DNA of 64,000 nt from assembly GCF_030652235.1 (NCBI RefSeq), contig NZ_JAUSBA010000018.1, positions 62,001 to 126,000 on the forward strand. The letters run 5' to 3'. Numbering within the stretch: position 1 is the stretch's first letter; each line of letters begins with the position of its first letter. The stretch is from Cypionkella sp. GTDB lineage: Bacteria; Pseudomonadota; Alphaproteobacteria; Rhodobacterales; Rhodobacteraceae. Under the pieces are notes generated by a model, which worked only from the letters and a program-made list of their open reading frames with translations, was not told the origin of the DNA and did not search any database. Of this stretch, positions 9,848 to 22,864 are shown in pieces. Both the position numbers and the translations under genes were made by a program.

Positions 9848-11229
9848 CGGGCAATCCTTTCGCGGATCAGGGTCTGCAAAGCGCCCAGATCATTCGGCAC
9901 ACGCGTGACACGTTCCGGGCGCGCGAACAAGTCCGCCATGCGTGGCGGCAATGCCGGACGGGTTCCCATCGCAGCTTCCACGGCATCGGGAAACTTCGCC
10001 GGATGTGCTGTGGCAAGGGTGATCATCGGCGCATCGCCCAAATGTTCCTCGGCCACCTTGACGCCCACCGCCGAATGCGGGCACAAAATCTCGCCCGTTT
10101 CCGCAAAGATCCGCTGCATAGTCGCCGTGGTTTCGGCTTCCGAACACCGCCCCGAAGCAAACGTCTCACGCAGCATCCCCATCGCGCCTTGGCTGATGTG
10201 GAAACCGCCCGCCTTCAATTCGTCCATCAGCACCGAAACCGCCGTCCCATCGCGCCCGTAGGCGTCAAACAACGCCCGCTCAAAGTTCGAGCTGACCTGA
10301 ATATCCATCGAAGGCGAAATCGTCGGCGTCACCCCGTTCTGCACATAATCTCCGGTCTTCATTGCCCGATCCAGAATGTCATTCTGATTGGTTGCGATCA
10401 CCAGTTGCTCAATCGGTAACCCCATTTTCCGCGCAATATAGCCCGCGAAAATGTCGCCAAAGTTGCCCGTCGGCACGGTGAAACTCACGCTGCGCTCGGG
10501 CGCGCCCAAAGCCACCGCCGCGTAGAAATAATACACCACCTGCGCCAACACCCGCGCCCAGTTGATCGAGTTCACCCCCGCCAACCGCACGCCATCGCGG
10601 AAGGCGAAATCGTTGAACATATCCTTCACGCGGGCTTGGCAATCGTCAAAATCGCCATCCATCGCCAAAGCATAAACGTTGGCCTCAGACGGCGTGGTCA
10701 TCTGACGGCGTTGCACATCCGACACCCGGCCATGCGGATACAGGATAAACAGATCGACATTGGCCAGACCCCGAAACGCCTCCATCGCCGCCGATCCAGT
10801 ATCGCCGCTCGTCGCCCCGACAATGGTGACCCGCTCGCCCGTCTTCGCCAATGCCGCCTGCATCATCTGCCCGATCAACTGCATGGCGAAGTCTTTGAAC
10901 GCCAAGGTCGGGCCGTGAAACAGCTCTAGCAGGAAATGGTTCGGCCCCAATTGCACCAAAGGCGCGCGCGCGGCGTGGCCAAAACCCGCGTAAGCCTTGG
11001 CAATCAACCCCTTGAATTCGGCATCGGTAAAGGTCGAACCAAGATAGGGCCGCATCACCCGGAACGCGATCTCTTCATAGGATTGGCCCGCCATCGCCGC
11101 GATTTCGGCCTTGGACAAAGCCGGCACCACTTCCGGCACATAAAGCCCGCCATCGCGCGCCAGCCCGGTCATCATCGCTTCGCTAAACGTCAAAACCGGG
11201 GCCTGTCCCCGCGTCGAAATATACCGCAT
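9844..11229 (-). CDS. thrC: Threonine synthase
   Basis: MRYISTRGQAPVLTFSEAMMTGLARDGGLYVPE...GATSGDTGSAAMEAFRG...NFGDIFAGYIARKMGLP. Confidence 0.95.
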   Translation of the reverse strand: MRYISTRGQAPVLTFSEAMMTGLARDGGLYVPEVVPALSKAEIAAMAGQSYEEIAFRVMRPYLGSTFTDAEFKGLIAKAYAGFGHAARAPLVQLGPNHFLLELFHGPTLAFKDFAMQLIGQMMQAALAKTGERVTIVGATSGDTGSAAMEAFRGLANVDLFILYPHGRVSDVQRRQMTTPSEANVYALAMDGDFDDCQARVKDMFNDFAFRDGVRLAGVNSINWARVLAQVVYYFYAAVALGAPERSVSFTVPTGNFGDIFAGYIARKMGLPIEQLVIATNQNDILDRAMKTGDYVQNGVTPTISPSMDIQVSSNFERALFDAYGRDGTAVSVLMDELKAGGFHISQGAMGMLRETFASGRCSEAETTATMQRIFAETGEILCPHSAVGVKVAEEHLGDAPMITLATAHPAKFPDAVEAAMGTRPALPPRMADLFARPERVTRVPNDLGALQTLIRERIAR

Positions 11230-11238
11230 CGTCTTCCC

Positions 11239-11925
11239 CTAAACCTGCCGCCGGATGCGCCACACCAGCCCTGCCGTCATCACCGCCCACACCAAGGCCA
11301 GCGAAAACCAAGTAATGGCATAACCCCAATGGTCATTGGGAATAGACGAAGTATCCACCGGCATCGCCTCGATCCCGTCACCGGTTGGCAAACGCGCGAC
11401 AATAAATGTCGGCTCTGTGTGCAAAACCGCCGCCATCGCCACCGCATCACGCGCAAACCACATCCCGGTCTTGGCATCGGGCGGCGGGGTGTATTGATTG
11501 GAATCACGCGGCCACATCAGATTGCCCTGCACGGTCAAATCCGTGACATGCAGTTTTTTATGCTTTTCCTCATCCGGCAAAAACCCGCGATCCACCAGCA
11601 AGCGTCGCCCATCTGCCATCTGCAAAACCGAGATCACCTGCACGCCCGCCCCCACCATCGGCTGGCCGGACAGCACATACAATGTCTCGCCCGTAAACCG
11701 CCCCGCCGCCACAACCGGGCGATAGCGGTCGCGCTCAGGGTCCAACACCGCCGGCACCACCACCGCAGGTTCAGAAATCCCCGCCGTCATCTCATCCAGT
11801 TGCGCGCGCTTTTCATACATGCGCGACACCTGCCAAAGGCCAAGGCTGCACAAAAACCCCACGCCAGCCAAACCCAGCAGCAGCGCCGATATCAGACGGA
11901 ATTTCATGCCCAAACCCTGAAACAC
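11239..11925 (-). CDS. SURF1 family cytochrome oxidase biogenesis protein
   Basis: LCSLGLWQVSRMYEKRAQL...WGYAITWFSLALVWAVMT; adjacent to ctaE. Start may be the Met at 11907. Confidence 0.88.
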   Translation of the reverse strand: MFQGLGMKFRLISALLLGLAGVGFLCSLGLWQVSRMYEKRAQLDEMTAGISEPAVVVPAVLDPERDRYRPVVAAGRFTGETLYVLSGQPMVGAGVQVISVLQMADGRRLLVDRGFLPDEEKHKKLHVTDLTVQGNLMWPRDSNQYTPPPDAKTGMWFARDAVAMAAVLHTEPTFIVARLPTGDGIEAMPVDTSSIPNDHWGYAITWFSLALVWAVMTAGLVWRIRRQV

Positions 11926-11928
11926 AAA

Positions 11929-11952
11929 GCGCGGGCCACATCGGGCCCGCGC
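11929..11952 (-). terminator. Hairpin/terminator between ctaE and SURF1 gene
   Basis: GCGCGGGCC / GGCCCGCGC 9-bp stem; in minus orientation followed by TTTGTGTTT. Confidence 0.5.
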
Positions 11953-11973
11953 GCTGATCTTATTGCCGTTAAA

Positions 11974-12780
11974 TTAAGCGCTGCCCCAGATATAGATAGA
12001 GGCGAACAGGAACAACCAGACCACATCGACGAAGTGCCAGTACCAAGCCGCAGCTTCAAAGCCGACATGCTGTTCCTGCGTGAAATGGCCCTTGTAGGTA
12101 CGGATCAGGCAGACCGTCAAAAAGATCGTGCCGATCACCACATGGAAGCCATGAAACCCGGTCGCCATGAAGAACGACGCGCCATAGATATTGCCCGCAA
12201 AGCCAAACGCCGCGTGGCTATATTCATAGGCCTGAAAGAACGTGAACAACACGCCCAGCAGCACCGCCAGAATCAAGCCTTGCTTCATCGCCGCGCGGTT
12301 GTTGTTCTCATGCACCAAAGCATGGTGCGCCCAAGTCGCGGCACAGCCCGAGCACAGCAAAATCAGCGTGTTGATCAGCGGCAGATGCCACGGGTCGAAC
12401 ATCACGATGCCTTCGGGCGGCCAAACACCATCGACCAGCGGGCTCATCGGCCCCATCGGATACATCGCGTGTTTGAAGAACGTCCAGAACCACGCCGAAA
12501 AGAACATCACTTCCGACATGATGAACAGGATAAAGCCATAGCGCAGGCCGATCCGCACCACCGGGGTGTGATCGCCGGTCTGGCCCTCATGCACCACTTC
12601 CGACCACCATGCATACATGACGTAAAGCACCAGCGCCAAGCCGATCAGCCCCATCCACGGGCCAGAGCCATGCATCCACAGCACGAAGCCGAACAGCATG
12701 ATGAACGAGCCAAGGGAACCGGCAAATGGCCAGATCGACGGCGGCAGGATATGATAGTCGTGGTTCTTGGCGTGGGCCAT
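11974..12780 (-). CDS. ctaE: Cytochrome c oxidase subunit III
   Basis: [18 protein letters not shown]...[14 protein letters not shown]...[19 protein letters not shown]. Confidence 0.95.
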   Translation of the reverse strand: MAHAKNHDYHILPPSIWPFAGSLGSFIMLFGFVLWMHGSGPWMGLIGLALVLYVMYAWWSEVVHEGQTGDHTPVVRIGLRYGFILFIMSEVMFFSAWFWTFFKHAMYPMGPMSPLVDGVWPPEGIVMFDPWHLPLINTLILLCSGCAATWAHHALVHENNNRAAMKQGLILAVLLGVLFTFFQAYEYSHAAFGFAGNIYGASFFMATGFHGFHVVIGTIFLTVCLIRTYKGHFTQEQHVGFEAAAWYWHFVDVVWLFLFASIYIWGSA

Positions 12781-12808
12781 GTTTGGGTTCCCTCGGTTTT
12801 TCTTGTCT

Positions 12809-13408
12809 TTATTCTATAAGCTTGACGGGCGTCTCGGCAAGAGCGGGGGCAACCGTATTGGCAGCCTGCTTTTGCGGAATATCGGCAACGTGAAAGGTGT
12901 AAGACAGCGTGATCTCTTTGATCAGGCTGGCTTCCGGATCTTTCACAATCGACGGATCGACGTAAAAGCTGACGGGCATCTGCACCCGTTCACCGGGTTG
13001 CAAAATCTGCTCGGTGAAGCAAAAACACTCAATCTTGGTGAAATAGCCGCCCGACTGATCCGGCGTGACGTTATAGCTGGCCTGCCCGCCTACCGCTTTG
13101 TCGGTCGGGTTATAGGCCTCATAGAACGCAAGCCCGGTCTCGCCGATCCGAATGGTCATCGAGGGCTGCACTGCGCGGAATTCCCACGGCATCCCGGCTT
13201 CGAGAGAGGCGTCAAAGCGGATTTTCACGGTTTGCTCTAGCACTTCATCGGCACCTGTTGCCGCGACCGACGTGGTGCCCGCATAGCCCGTCACCCGGCA
13301 GAACCAGTTGTAAAACGGCACCGCCGCGAAGGACAAAGACAGCATCACCACTGCGACCCCAGCCAACATGGCGGCGGTTTTCTTTTGTGCAGCGACAGAC
13401 TTGCTCAT
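12809..13408 (-). CDS. ctaG: Cytochrome c oxidase assembly protein (Cox11/CtaG)
   Basis: [17 protein letters not shown]...[29 protein letters not shown]. Confidence 0.95.
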   Translation of the reverse strand: MSKSVAAQKKTAAMLAGVAVVMLSLSFAAVPFYNWFCRVTGYAGTTSVAATGADEVLEQTVKIRFDASLEAGMPWEFRAVQPSMTIRIGETGLAFYEAYNPTDKAVGGQASYNVTPDQSGGYFTKIECFCFTEQILQPGERVQMPVSFYVDPSIVKDPEASLIKEITLSYTFHVADIPQKQAANTVAPALAETPVKLIE

Positions 13409-13637
13409 GGGCTCACCGCCCCAGTCGCAGGCGCGGGCGCAGGCAATTCCGGCGCAATCGGCACGGTCGATCCCAGCATCCCCGGCGCGTCATTGGCATG
13501 GCCCAGATCGCCATTGGTCACTTTCACCACGGTCAGCGCGAACACCAAGGCGACAAAGCAGACCAACGTCAGCCCAACGCCCAGATTGCGCGAAAATCGC
13601 CTGCGGTGAATCTCATGTTCAGGAGCCGGAAACGCCA

Positions 13638-13641
<4 letters not shown>
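13405..13641 (-). CDS. Small single-TM protein in cta cluster (CoxF-like position)
   Basis: 78 aa with one TM helix, overlapping stop/start with ctaG and ctaB. Confidence 0.7.
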
Positions 13642-14570
<929 letters not shown>

Positions 14571-14638
14571 AACGTCCTGGCTTTCTGGTCTAACGCAGGC
14601 CCCCAAAACCGGAGGCCCGCCGTGCCGTCACTGGGATC

Positions 14639-15583
14639 TTAGTTTGCCGCGAGCCGGATATTACCCGTGGTCGTCGCCTGCGCGATCCACGCATCATACG
14701 CCGCTTGGCTGACCACTTTCACCGTGATCGGCATATAGGCATGATCCTTGCCGCACAGCGTGGTGCACTGACCAAAGTAAATGCCCTCACGGTCAGCCTT
14801 GAACCACAACTGGCCCAAACGACCGGGAACCGCCGATTGCATCACACCAAAGGCGGGCATCGCCCAAGCGTGGATCACATCCGCGCCCGTCACCTGTATC
14901 ACCACGGTTTTGTCGACCGGGATCACCACGGCGTTGTCGGTGGCCAGCAGGAAATCTTCTTTCTTGTAGCCGTAATACGCCAGCTTCTTCACCGCGACGT
15001 CGCTCATCACTTGCGCCGTAGACATCGGCTGATCATCACCCCAGCCCGCCGCCTCATCGTCAATCTTCATCGCGCCATCAATGCGGAAGGCGTCAAACTT
15101 CAGCGTATCCGTCTCACCGACCTTCACATCCGGGTATTCATAGGACCAGTACCACTGGTTGCCCGTCGCCTTGATGGTGATGTCCGCAACCGGAATTTCC
15201 TGCTGGGCGAACAGAGCTGGCAATGAAAACGAGCCGATGAACACCAGAATCAGGATCGGAATGATCGTCCATGCCACTTCCAACGGCGAATTGTGGGTGA
15301 AAGTTGCAGGCACCGGGTTCCGCTTCCGGCTGAACCGGAACATGATGTAAATCAGCAGCACCGTCACAAACGCCACGATCAGCGTAATGATGACCAAGAT
15401 CATATGATCCAGCCATTGCAGATCACGGGCGATGTTGGTCGCCGCTGGCTGATGCTCGGTGCCATATGGTACCGGAGCCCCCACGGTTTCCAAAGCCTGG
15501 GCCAAAGCGAAGCTAGGCTGCATAAGCAGACCAAGGCTGGCAGCCGCAACAGCGTTGAAAGTGGACTTAAGACGCATGTTCAT
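14639..15583 (-). CDS. ctaC: Cytochrome c oxidase subunit II
   Basis: Signal peptide, GNQWYWSYEYPD, and Cu-A motif GQCTTLCGKDHAYMPI. Confidence 0.93.
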   Translation of the reverse strand: MNMRLKSTFNAVAAASLGLLMQPSFALAQALETVGAPVPYGTEHQPAATNIARDLQWLDHMILVIITLIVAFVTVLLIYIMFRFSRKRNPVPATFTHNSPLEVAWTIIPILILVFIGSFSLPALFAQQEIPVADITIKATGNQWYWSYEYPDVKVGETDTLKFDAFRIDGAMKIDDEAAGWGDDQPMSTAQVMSDVAVKKLAYYGYKKEDFLLATDNAVVIPVDKTVVIQVTGADVIHAWAMPAFGVMQSAVPGRLGQLWFKADREGIYFGQCTTLCGKDHAYMPITVKVVSQAAYDAWIAQATTTGNIRLAAN

Positions 15584-15872
15584 TTCCCGTATCCAAGGGC
15601 AGCTTTCATGCCGCCTTTTTGACCGTGCCCAAACAGGGGGCAGAATCCCGTTATCTCTGGTTCGTGAAACCATATTACCCGCTTCCCGACAAGAGTAAGC
15701 TGCGGCAAAACCGCACCACTTGATCAAGATCAAAGCAAAAACCCCACGCAAGACCGCTGGCAATCGTGGCACTGCGCACTAGGAAACGCCCAAACCCGCC
15801 TTGTGATACCCCGGTCCGCCGCCTAAGTTCTCTTCAACCGGGCCACATCGCGCCCCGAAAGGCCCTGTCCTG

Positions 15873-17306
15873 ATGTCCACCGCATCCACTGACGCCCCGT
15901 TCCGCCCGTTTGAAACGCATTTAGAGGAAGCCACCGCCCTCGCCACCCTGCGCGCCGCCACCGCTGGTGCCGATGACGGCGAGCTGTTTTTTGAGCGTCG
16001 CCGTTCCGAAGCCATCGTGCTGGATGACGGCCGCATCAAGACCGCCAGCTACGACGCCTCCGAAGGTTTTGGGCTGCGCGCCGTGCGCGGTGAGGTCGCA
16101 GGCTATGCCCATTCCACCGAAATCTCCGAATCCGCGCTGAAACGCGCAAGTGAAACCGCCCGCCTTGCCGTAGGCGATGGCGGCGGTACCTTGGCCGATG
16201 CCCCCAAACGCACCAACATCAAACTGTACAGCGACGCCGATCCGATGGCCGACGCGGTGTTCGCGGTGAAAATCGACCTGCTGAAAGAGATTGACGCCTA
16301 TGCCCGCGCGCTTGACCCCCGCGTGGTGCAAGTCTCGGCCACCATCGCCGCGGGCCTGCAAGAGGTTGAAATCCTGCGCCCCGAAGGTCTGCGCTATACC
16401 GACGTGCGGCCGATGGCGCGGATGAACGTCTCGGTGATCATCGAAGCCAATGGCAAACGCGAACAAGGCGGCACGGGGGGCGGTGGCCGCTATGGCCTTG
16501 CAGGTCTGATGGAGCCAAGCCACTGGCAACCCATGCTGAAAGAAGCCCTGCGCATCGCGCTGGTGAACCTAGACGCCGTCCCCGCCCCTGCTGGCATGAT
16601 GGATGTGGTGCTTGGCCCCGGCTGGCCGGGTATTTTGCTGCACGAAGCCATCGGCCACGGGTTGGAAGGCGATTTCAACCGCAAGAAAACCAGCGCTTTT
16701 GCAGGCCTGATGGGCCAAATGATCGCCGCTCCCGGTGTCACGGTGCTGGACGATGGCACCATCCCCAACCGTCGCGGCTCAATCTCGGTCGATGACGAAG
16801 GCACGCCGTCGCAGAAAAACACCCTGATCGAAGACGGTCGTCTTGTCGGCTTCATGCAAGATCGCCAAAACGCCCGGCTGATGGGGGTTGCCGCCACCGG
16901 AAACGGTCGCCGCGAAAGCTACGCCCATATCCCAATGCCCCGCATGACCAACACCTATATGCTGTCGGGCAAAGACGATCCGGCAGGCATCGTGGCGTCG
17001 CTCAAAGACGGCATCTACGCGGTCGGCTTCGGCGGCGGCCAAGTTGACATCACCAACGGTAAATTCGTGTTCAGTTGCACCGAAGCCTACCGCGTCCGCA
17101 ACGGCGTGATCGGCGAAGCGGTGAAAGGGGCCACCCTGATCGGCGACGGCGCCACCGCTCTTAAGCAAATCCGCGCCATCGGCAACGATCTGAAACTCGA
17201 CCCCGGCATTGGCAACTGCGGCAAGGCCGGCCAATGGGTGCCCGTCGGCGTCGGCCAACCCACCCTGCTGATCGGCGGTCTCACGGTCGGCGGCTCGCAA
17301 ACCTAA
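15873..17306 (+). CDS. tldD: Metalloprotease TldD
   Basis: GPGWPGILLHEAIGHGLEGDFNRKKTSAF; C-terminal GNCGKAGQWVPVGVGQPTLLIGGLTVGGSQT. Confidence 0.95.
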   Translation: MSTASTDAPFRPFETHLEEATALATLRAATAGADDGELFFERRRSEAIVLDDGRIKTASYDASEGFGLRAVRGEVAGYAHSTEISESALKRASETARLAVGDGGGTLADAPKRTNIKLYSDADPMADAVFAVKIDLLKEIDAYARALDPRVVQVSATIAAGLQEVEILRPEGLRYTDVRPMARMNVSVIIEANGKREQGGTGGGGRYGLAGLMEPSHWQPMLKEALRIALVNLDAVPAPAGMMDVVLGPGWPGILLHEAIGHGLEGDFNRKKTSAFAGLMGQMIAAPGVTVLDDGTIPNRRGSISVDDEGTPSQKNTLIEDGRLVGFMQDRQNARLMGVAATGNGRRESYAHIPMPRMTNTYMLSGKDDPAGIVASLKDGIYAVGFGGGQVDITNGKFVFSCTEAYRVRNGVIGEAVKGATLIGDGATALKQIRAIGNDLKLDPGIGNCGKAGQWVPVGVGQPTLLIGGLTVGGSQT

Positions 17307-17413
17307 GACGGCCTGCAGCACGATGTTCAACGCGAAAATCGTGGCCCGGACCAAGCGCTCCACACATCCGGCAGGCCGCAGCACCCGGCCTGCCGAATCG
17401 AGAACCACCCCAA

Positions 17414-17452
17414 GATTTGCTCTTTTGGAAATACTCCCGTGCGGAGCACTCC
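17414..17452 (+). repeat. Gene-end repeat type A (GATTTGCTCTTTTGGAAATACTCCC...GGAGCACTCC)
   Basis: Shares core ATTGCTCTTT..GAAATACTC with copies at 2482, 34266 and 44632; lies in a convergent intergenic gap. Confidence 0.6.
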
Positions 17453-17715
17453 CGCCGCCGTATCCAAAACAACGGCCCAGACCCCGCAGACCCGCCCCAC
17501 CAGACCACGATTTTCGGCCTGTCCGAAAATCGCCTTGCCTGCGGACTCGCTTGTCCAGATCAGAAATCTGGCGCAACGCTCAGCTTCGGCTGGGGGCTTA
17601 AGCAGGTAACCACTACATATAGTATGTATCCGCCCAAATAGCCTGAGTTAACCACAACTCACTCCCAGCTGGGAACAAAATCGCGCCGCCGCAAGCCCCC
17701 CATCACCTCATCCCT

Positions 17716-18837
17716 TCACAAAACCGCCTCGACCCCGCGCCGCAACCGCGCCACGGTGGCCGCAACATCCGCCAGCTTGTCCAAGCCAAACAGCCCCAGA
17801 CGGAAGGTGCGAAACGCCTCTCCCTCGCCCACCTGCAACGGCACGCCGGCAGCAATCTGCATCCCCAAAGCGCGGAACTTCGCGCCGTTCTGCACCGCCG
17901 GATCCTCGGTGAAACTCACGACAACCCCCGGCGCCTGAAACCCCGCCGCCGCCACCGACGCCACACCCTTTTCAGCCAGCAGCCCGCGCACCGCCGTCCC
18001 CAATTCCCACTGCGCGGCCTTGGCGACATCAAACCCCATCGCCTTCGTCTCCAACATCGCGTCTCTGAACCCCACGATCGCATCTGTCGGCATCGTGGCA
18101 TGATAGGCATGCCCACCGCCTTCATAAGCCGCCATGATGCTGCGCCATTTCTTCAAATCCAGCGCGAAACTGTTCGACGTGGTCTCGGTCAACCGGGCTT
18201 CCGCAAGCGCGCTCATCACCACGATCCCCACCGCAGGCGAGGCCGACCAGCCCTTCTGCGGCGCGGAAATCAGCACATCCACGCCAGTCGCAGCCATATC
18301 CACCCAAACGCAGCCCGACGCGATGCAATCCAGCACCATCAGCGCGCCCACCTCATGCGCCGCCTCTGCCACCGCCGCGATATAGTCGTCCGGCAGAATG
18401 ATCCCCGACGAGGTCTCCACATGCGGCGCAAACACCGCATCGGGCTTCGTCTCGCGGATCTTCGCACAAACTTCCTCGACCGGCGGTGGCGCAAAGGCCG
18501 CCTGCGCGCCATTTCCGCTCGCCCGCGCCATCACCACCACAGGCTCGGCAAACCCGCCCACCTCAAAAATCTGGCTCCAGCGATAGGAAAACCAGCCATT
18601 GCGGATGATCAAAGCCGAGCCTTGCCCGAACTGCCGCGCCACCGACTCCATCGCATAAGTGCCACCACCCGGCACCAAAGCCACCGCCGCGCCGCTGTAA
18701 ACCTCACGCAGCAGCCCCGAGACCTCACGCATCACGCCCTGAAACTTCGCCGACATGTGGTTCAAAGACCGATCGGTGAACACCACCGAGAATTCTTCCA
18801 AACCATCGGGATCAACATAAGCATGTGGCAGTTTCAT
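17716..18837 (-). CDS. Class V PLP-dependent aminotransferase (serine/alanine-glyoxylate type)
   Basis: NHMSAKFQGVMREVSGLLREVYSG...DCIASGCVWVDMAATGVDVLISAPQKGWSASPAVG; PLP Lys in APQKGW. Confidence 0.88.
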   Translation of the reverse strand: MKLPHAYVDPDGLEEFSVVFTDRSLNHMSAKFQGVMREVSGLLREVYSGAAVALVPGGGTYAMESVARQFGQGSALIIRNGWFSYRWSQIFEVGGFAEPVVVMARASGNGAQAAFAPPPVEEVCAKIRETKPDAVFAPHVETSSGIILPDDYIAAVAEAAHEVGALMVLDCIASGCVWVDMAATGVDVLISAPQKGWSASPAVGIVVMSALAEARLTETTSNSFALDLKKWRSIMAAYEGGGHAYHATMPTDAIVGFRDAMLETKAMGFDVAKAAQWELGTAVRGLLAEKGVASVAAAGFQAPGVVVSFTEDPAVQNGAKFRALGMQIAAGVPLQVGEGEAFRTFRLGLFGLDKLADVAATVARLRRGVEAVL

Positions 18838-18960
18838 CGCAGCACTCCTTGCAAAGCTTTGCCCGCAATCTAACGCTAATTTCCGTCAATGCCGCGTGAA
18901 AACCGACACCTCCGTCGTGCTTTTCGCAGAAGACTGCTTTCGAAAAATCCTGAAAGTCTG

Positions 18961-19419
18961 TTACCCCAATGGCCCCGGCCTGCGCTCCTCGGTCAACAAC
19001 ACATTCGCCTCGACCTGCCCCACCCCCGGCAAGGTCATAATCCGCCGCCGCAACACCCGCTCAAAATCCGCAATGTCCCGCGCCACCACCCGCAGGCGGT
19101 AATCGAATAGCCCCAACACATGCTGCACCACCTGCACCTCAGGAATCGCCATCACCGCGCGCTCAAAATCCTCCAGTGAAATCCTCCCCTTGGTGGCCAG
19201 CTTCACCCCCAAAAACACCGTCACGCCAAAGCCCAAAGCCGCGCGATCCGCATCCACCCGCGCGCCCGCAATCACCCCAGCCGCCTCCAGCCGCTTCACC
19301 CGCCGCCACGCCGCCGGCTGAGATAACCCCAACCGCCGCCCCAATTCCCCCGCCGACACCCCAGCATCCAACGCCAGGCTGCGCAAAATCGCGCGGTCGA
19401 GATCATCAAGATCCATCAC
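18961..19419 (-). CDS. Lrp/AsnC family transcriptional regulator
   Basis: LDDLDRAILRSLALDAGVSAGELGRRLGLSQPAAWRRVKRLEAAGVI plus RAM-like C-terminus. Confidence 0.92.
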   Translation of the reverse strand: MMDLDDLDRAILRSLALDAGVSAGELGRRLGLSQPAAWRRVKRLEAAGVIAGARVDADRAALGFGVTVFLGVKLATKGRISLEDFERAVMAIPEVQVVQHVLGLFDYRLRVVARDIADFERVLRRRIMTLPGVGQVEANVLLTEERRPGPLG

Positions 19420-19874
19420 AGCGGCAACCCCTCGGAATCCTTAATCGTCGCAATCAACATCAGCGCATCGACCTCAGCAATATGTGGCAAGGCCAGAATC
19501 CGCTGCCGATACACCGCCTGATACTGCGCCATATCCGTTGCGATCACGTTCAGCCGCACGTCCACCCGGCCTAAGAATGTCTCAATCGCCACCACCTCCG
19601 GCACCTCACGCGCAGCGGCGATAAACTCGTCAAACGCCCGCGGATTGGTTTTATCCAGCGTGAAGCGCAAGCTGACCTCCACCTCATAGCCCAGCTTGCG
19701 CCAATCAATCCGCGCCTGCGCCACCCCAATCACCCCGGCCTGCGTCAACCGCTCCAACCGCCGCGACAAGGTGGCCTGAGTCACCCCGGCCCGATCGGCC
19801 AATGCGCTGCGCGTTAACGTAGGCTCGCTTAGATGATGGCGCAAAATCCTGCGGTCGGCTTCGTCAAGCTGCAT
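19416..19874 (-). CDS. Lrp/AsnC family transcriptional regulator (second, adjacent)
   Basis: MQLDEADRRILRHHLSEPTLTRSALADRAGVTQATLSRRLERLTQAGVI; start internal to the listed ORF; divergent from ilvC. Confidence 0.92.
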   Translation of the reverse strand: MQLDEADRRILRHHLSEPTLTRSALADRAGVTQATLSRRLERLTQAGVIGVAQARIDWRKLGYEVEVSLRFTLDKTNPRAFDEFIAAAREVPEVVAIETFLGRVDVRLNVIATDMAQYQAVYRQRILALPHIAEVDALMLIATIKDSEGLPL

Positions 19875-19932
19875 GATCTCATCACCAATCTGTAATATGA
19901 CGCATGATCCATCCACCAAACCGCAAAAATAG

Positions 19933-21024
<1,092 letters not shown>

Positions 21025-21034
21025 AGATAATACT

Positions 21035-21071
21035 GGCTTTCCGCCCCGCTCAGCTTTCGGGGCGGAAAGCC
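21035..21071 (+). terminator. Perfect 14-bp hairpin after ilvC
   Basis: GGCTTTCCGCCCCG / CGGGGCGGAAAGCC, loop CTCAGCTTT, 10 nt after the stop; no clear T-tract. Confidence 0.6.
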
Positions 21072-21328
21072 AACCCCAGTTATCAGATCATTTCGAGTGA
21101 GAAATTACACTCCGGGTAATTCTAGCCGCTAATGCAAGCTGTGCCTTCTTGGCGTCAGCGCAGCCCAAGCCTTTACGATTGGCTTTGACTGGGCGGGTCT
21201 GAAATCCTGCACCGGAGGCAATCCAAATACCGTTGCCAACCCCCTAATCACACCCATATGATAATAAAGAAGACCGGGGAAAAACCTCCGGCCTTTTGCT
21301 TGCGAACCGTGCCGCCTTAGTGCCAGAG

Positions 21329-21405
21329 CCACGCCGCCCCGGACTTGATCCCGGGCCTCATGGCTGCTTGAAGTGAGGCCCAGGATCAAGTCTGGGGCGG
21401 CGTGG
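21329..21405. repeat. Long imperfect palindrome, REP-like intergenic element
   Basis: CCACGCCGCCCCGGACTTGATCCCGGGCCTCA...TGAGGCCCAGGATCAAGTCTGGGGCGGCGTGG: 30 of 32 arm positions complementary around a 13-nt loop. Confidence 0.85.
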
Positions 21406-21499
21406 AACACGAGGATGGCACAGGCTGGGCAAAGGCTAAAAAGATTAAGGCCTTATGAAAATCCAATCATAAACCATTGATTTCATTACATCGGAAAAC

Positions 21500-21516
21500 G
21501 GTCCCAACTCGGGACC
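21500..21516 (-). terminator. Short hairpin just after glmM stop
   Basis: GGTCCC/GGGACC stem followed on the minus strand by GTTTTCC. Confidence 0.4.
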
Positions 21517-21520
21517 ATGT

Positions 21521-22864
21521 TCAGACCGCAGCTTGCACCGCCCCCACAATCTCATCCACCACGCAGCGCAGCATCGCCTCATCCTCACATTCCGCCATCA
21601 CCCGGATCAACGGCTCGGTGCCGGATTTGCGGATCAAAATCCGCCCCTTGCCCTTGATCTCGGCTTCCTTGGCCGCAATCACCGCCTTCACAGCCTCGGC
21701 CTTCAAAGGCTCCAACCCCGGCGCGTAGCGCACATTTTTCAGCATCTGCGGCACGGTTTCAAACTGCCGCACCAGCGCGCTTGCGGCCATCCCAGACCGC
21801 GCCATCTCAGCCAGAAACTGCAAGCCCGCAATCAGCCCATCGCCAGTGGTGGCATAATCGGTCATCACAATATGCCCCGACTGCTCGCCACCCAGATTGT
21901 ACCCGCCGCGCCGCATCGCCTCGACGACATAGCGGTCGCCGACCGAGGTCCTCTCCAGCCGCAAACCGCGCCCCGTCATGAACCGCTCCAGCCCCAGATT
22001 GGACATCACGGTGGCGACCAGAGTGCCGCCCTGCAACCGCCCCTCATCCGCCCAGCGGCCTGCCAGCAGCGCCATGATCTGATCGCCGTCGGCGACCCGG
22101 CCAGTTTCATCCAAGATCATCACCCGGTCAGCATCGCCGTCCAGACTGATGCCCACATGCGCGCCATGCGCCACCACAGCCTCTGCCGCCGTTTGGGTAT
22201 AGGTCGAGCCACAACGCTGGTTGATGTTCTTGCCGTTCGGGCTGACCCCAACCGGGATCACCTCGGCCCCCAGTTCCCACAAAACCTCGGGGGCGGCTTT
22301 GTAGGCGGCGCCGTTGGCGCAGTCGATCACCACTTTCAGACCGTCCAGCCGCAGCCCACCCGGGAAGGTGGTCTTGACGAACTCCTGATAGCGCCCCACC
22401 GCATCGTCAATCCGTTTGGCGCGCCCGATGCTTTCCGGCGGGGCGAGGTTGGGATCAGCCTCGACCATTGCCTCAATCTCGATTTCGGCGGCGTCAGACA
22501 GCTTAAACCCATCCGGGCCGAAGAACTTGATGCCGTTGTCGTGGTGCGGGTTGTGGCTGGCGCTGATCATCACGCCCAGATCGGCGCGCATCGAACGGGT
22601 CAGGAACCCCACTGCAGGTGTCGGCACCGGGCCGAGCAGCAGCACGTTCATGCCGGTGGAGGTCAGCCCCGCCGTCAAAGCATTCTCCAGCATATAACCC
22701 GAAAGCCGCGTGTCCTTGCCGATCACCACCCGGTGCGCGGTGGCACCATCGCGGCGGAAAAACTGGCCCGCTGCGGCCCCCAGTTTCAACGCCATCTCGG
22801 CAGTCATCGGATAGCTGTTGGCAGTGCCACGCACGCCATCGGTGCCAAAAAGTTTGCGGGTCAT
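21521..22864 (-). CDS. glmM: Phosphoglucosamine mutase
   Basis: [21 protein letters not shown]...[26 protein letters not shown]. Confidence 0.97.
   Translation of the reverse strand: MTRKLFGTDGVRGTANSYPMTAEMALKLGAAAGQFFRRDGATAHRVVIGKDTRLSGYMLENALTAGLTSTGMNVLLLGPVPTPAVGFLTRSMRADLGVMISASHNPHHDNGIKFFGPDGFKLSDAAEIEIEAMVEADPNLAPPESIGRAKRIDDAVGRYQEFVKTTFPGGLRLDGLKVVIDCANGAAYKAAPEVLWELGAEVIPVGVSPNGKNINQRCGSTYTQTAAEAVVAHGAHVGISLDGDADRVMILDETGRVADGDQIMALLAGRWADEGRLQGGTLVATVMSNLGLERFMTGRGLRLERTSVGDRYVVEAMRRGGYNLGGEQSGHIVMTDYATTGDGLIAGLQFLAEMARSGMAASALVRQFETVPQMLKNVRYAPGLEPLKAEAVKAVIAAKEAEIKGKGRILIRKSGTEPLIRVMAECEDEAMLRCVVDEIVGAVQAAV

Noticed and set aside
10936-12819. 627-aa plus-strand ORF
   Set aside because: Antisense shadow of thrC, SURF1 and ctaE; His/Arg/Gln-rich composition typical of the reverse strand of GC-rich genes, no recognisable domain.
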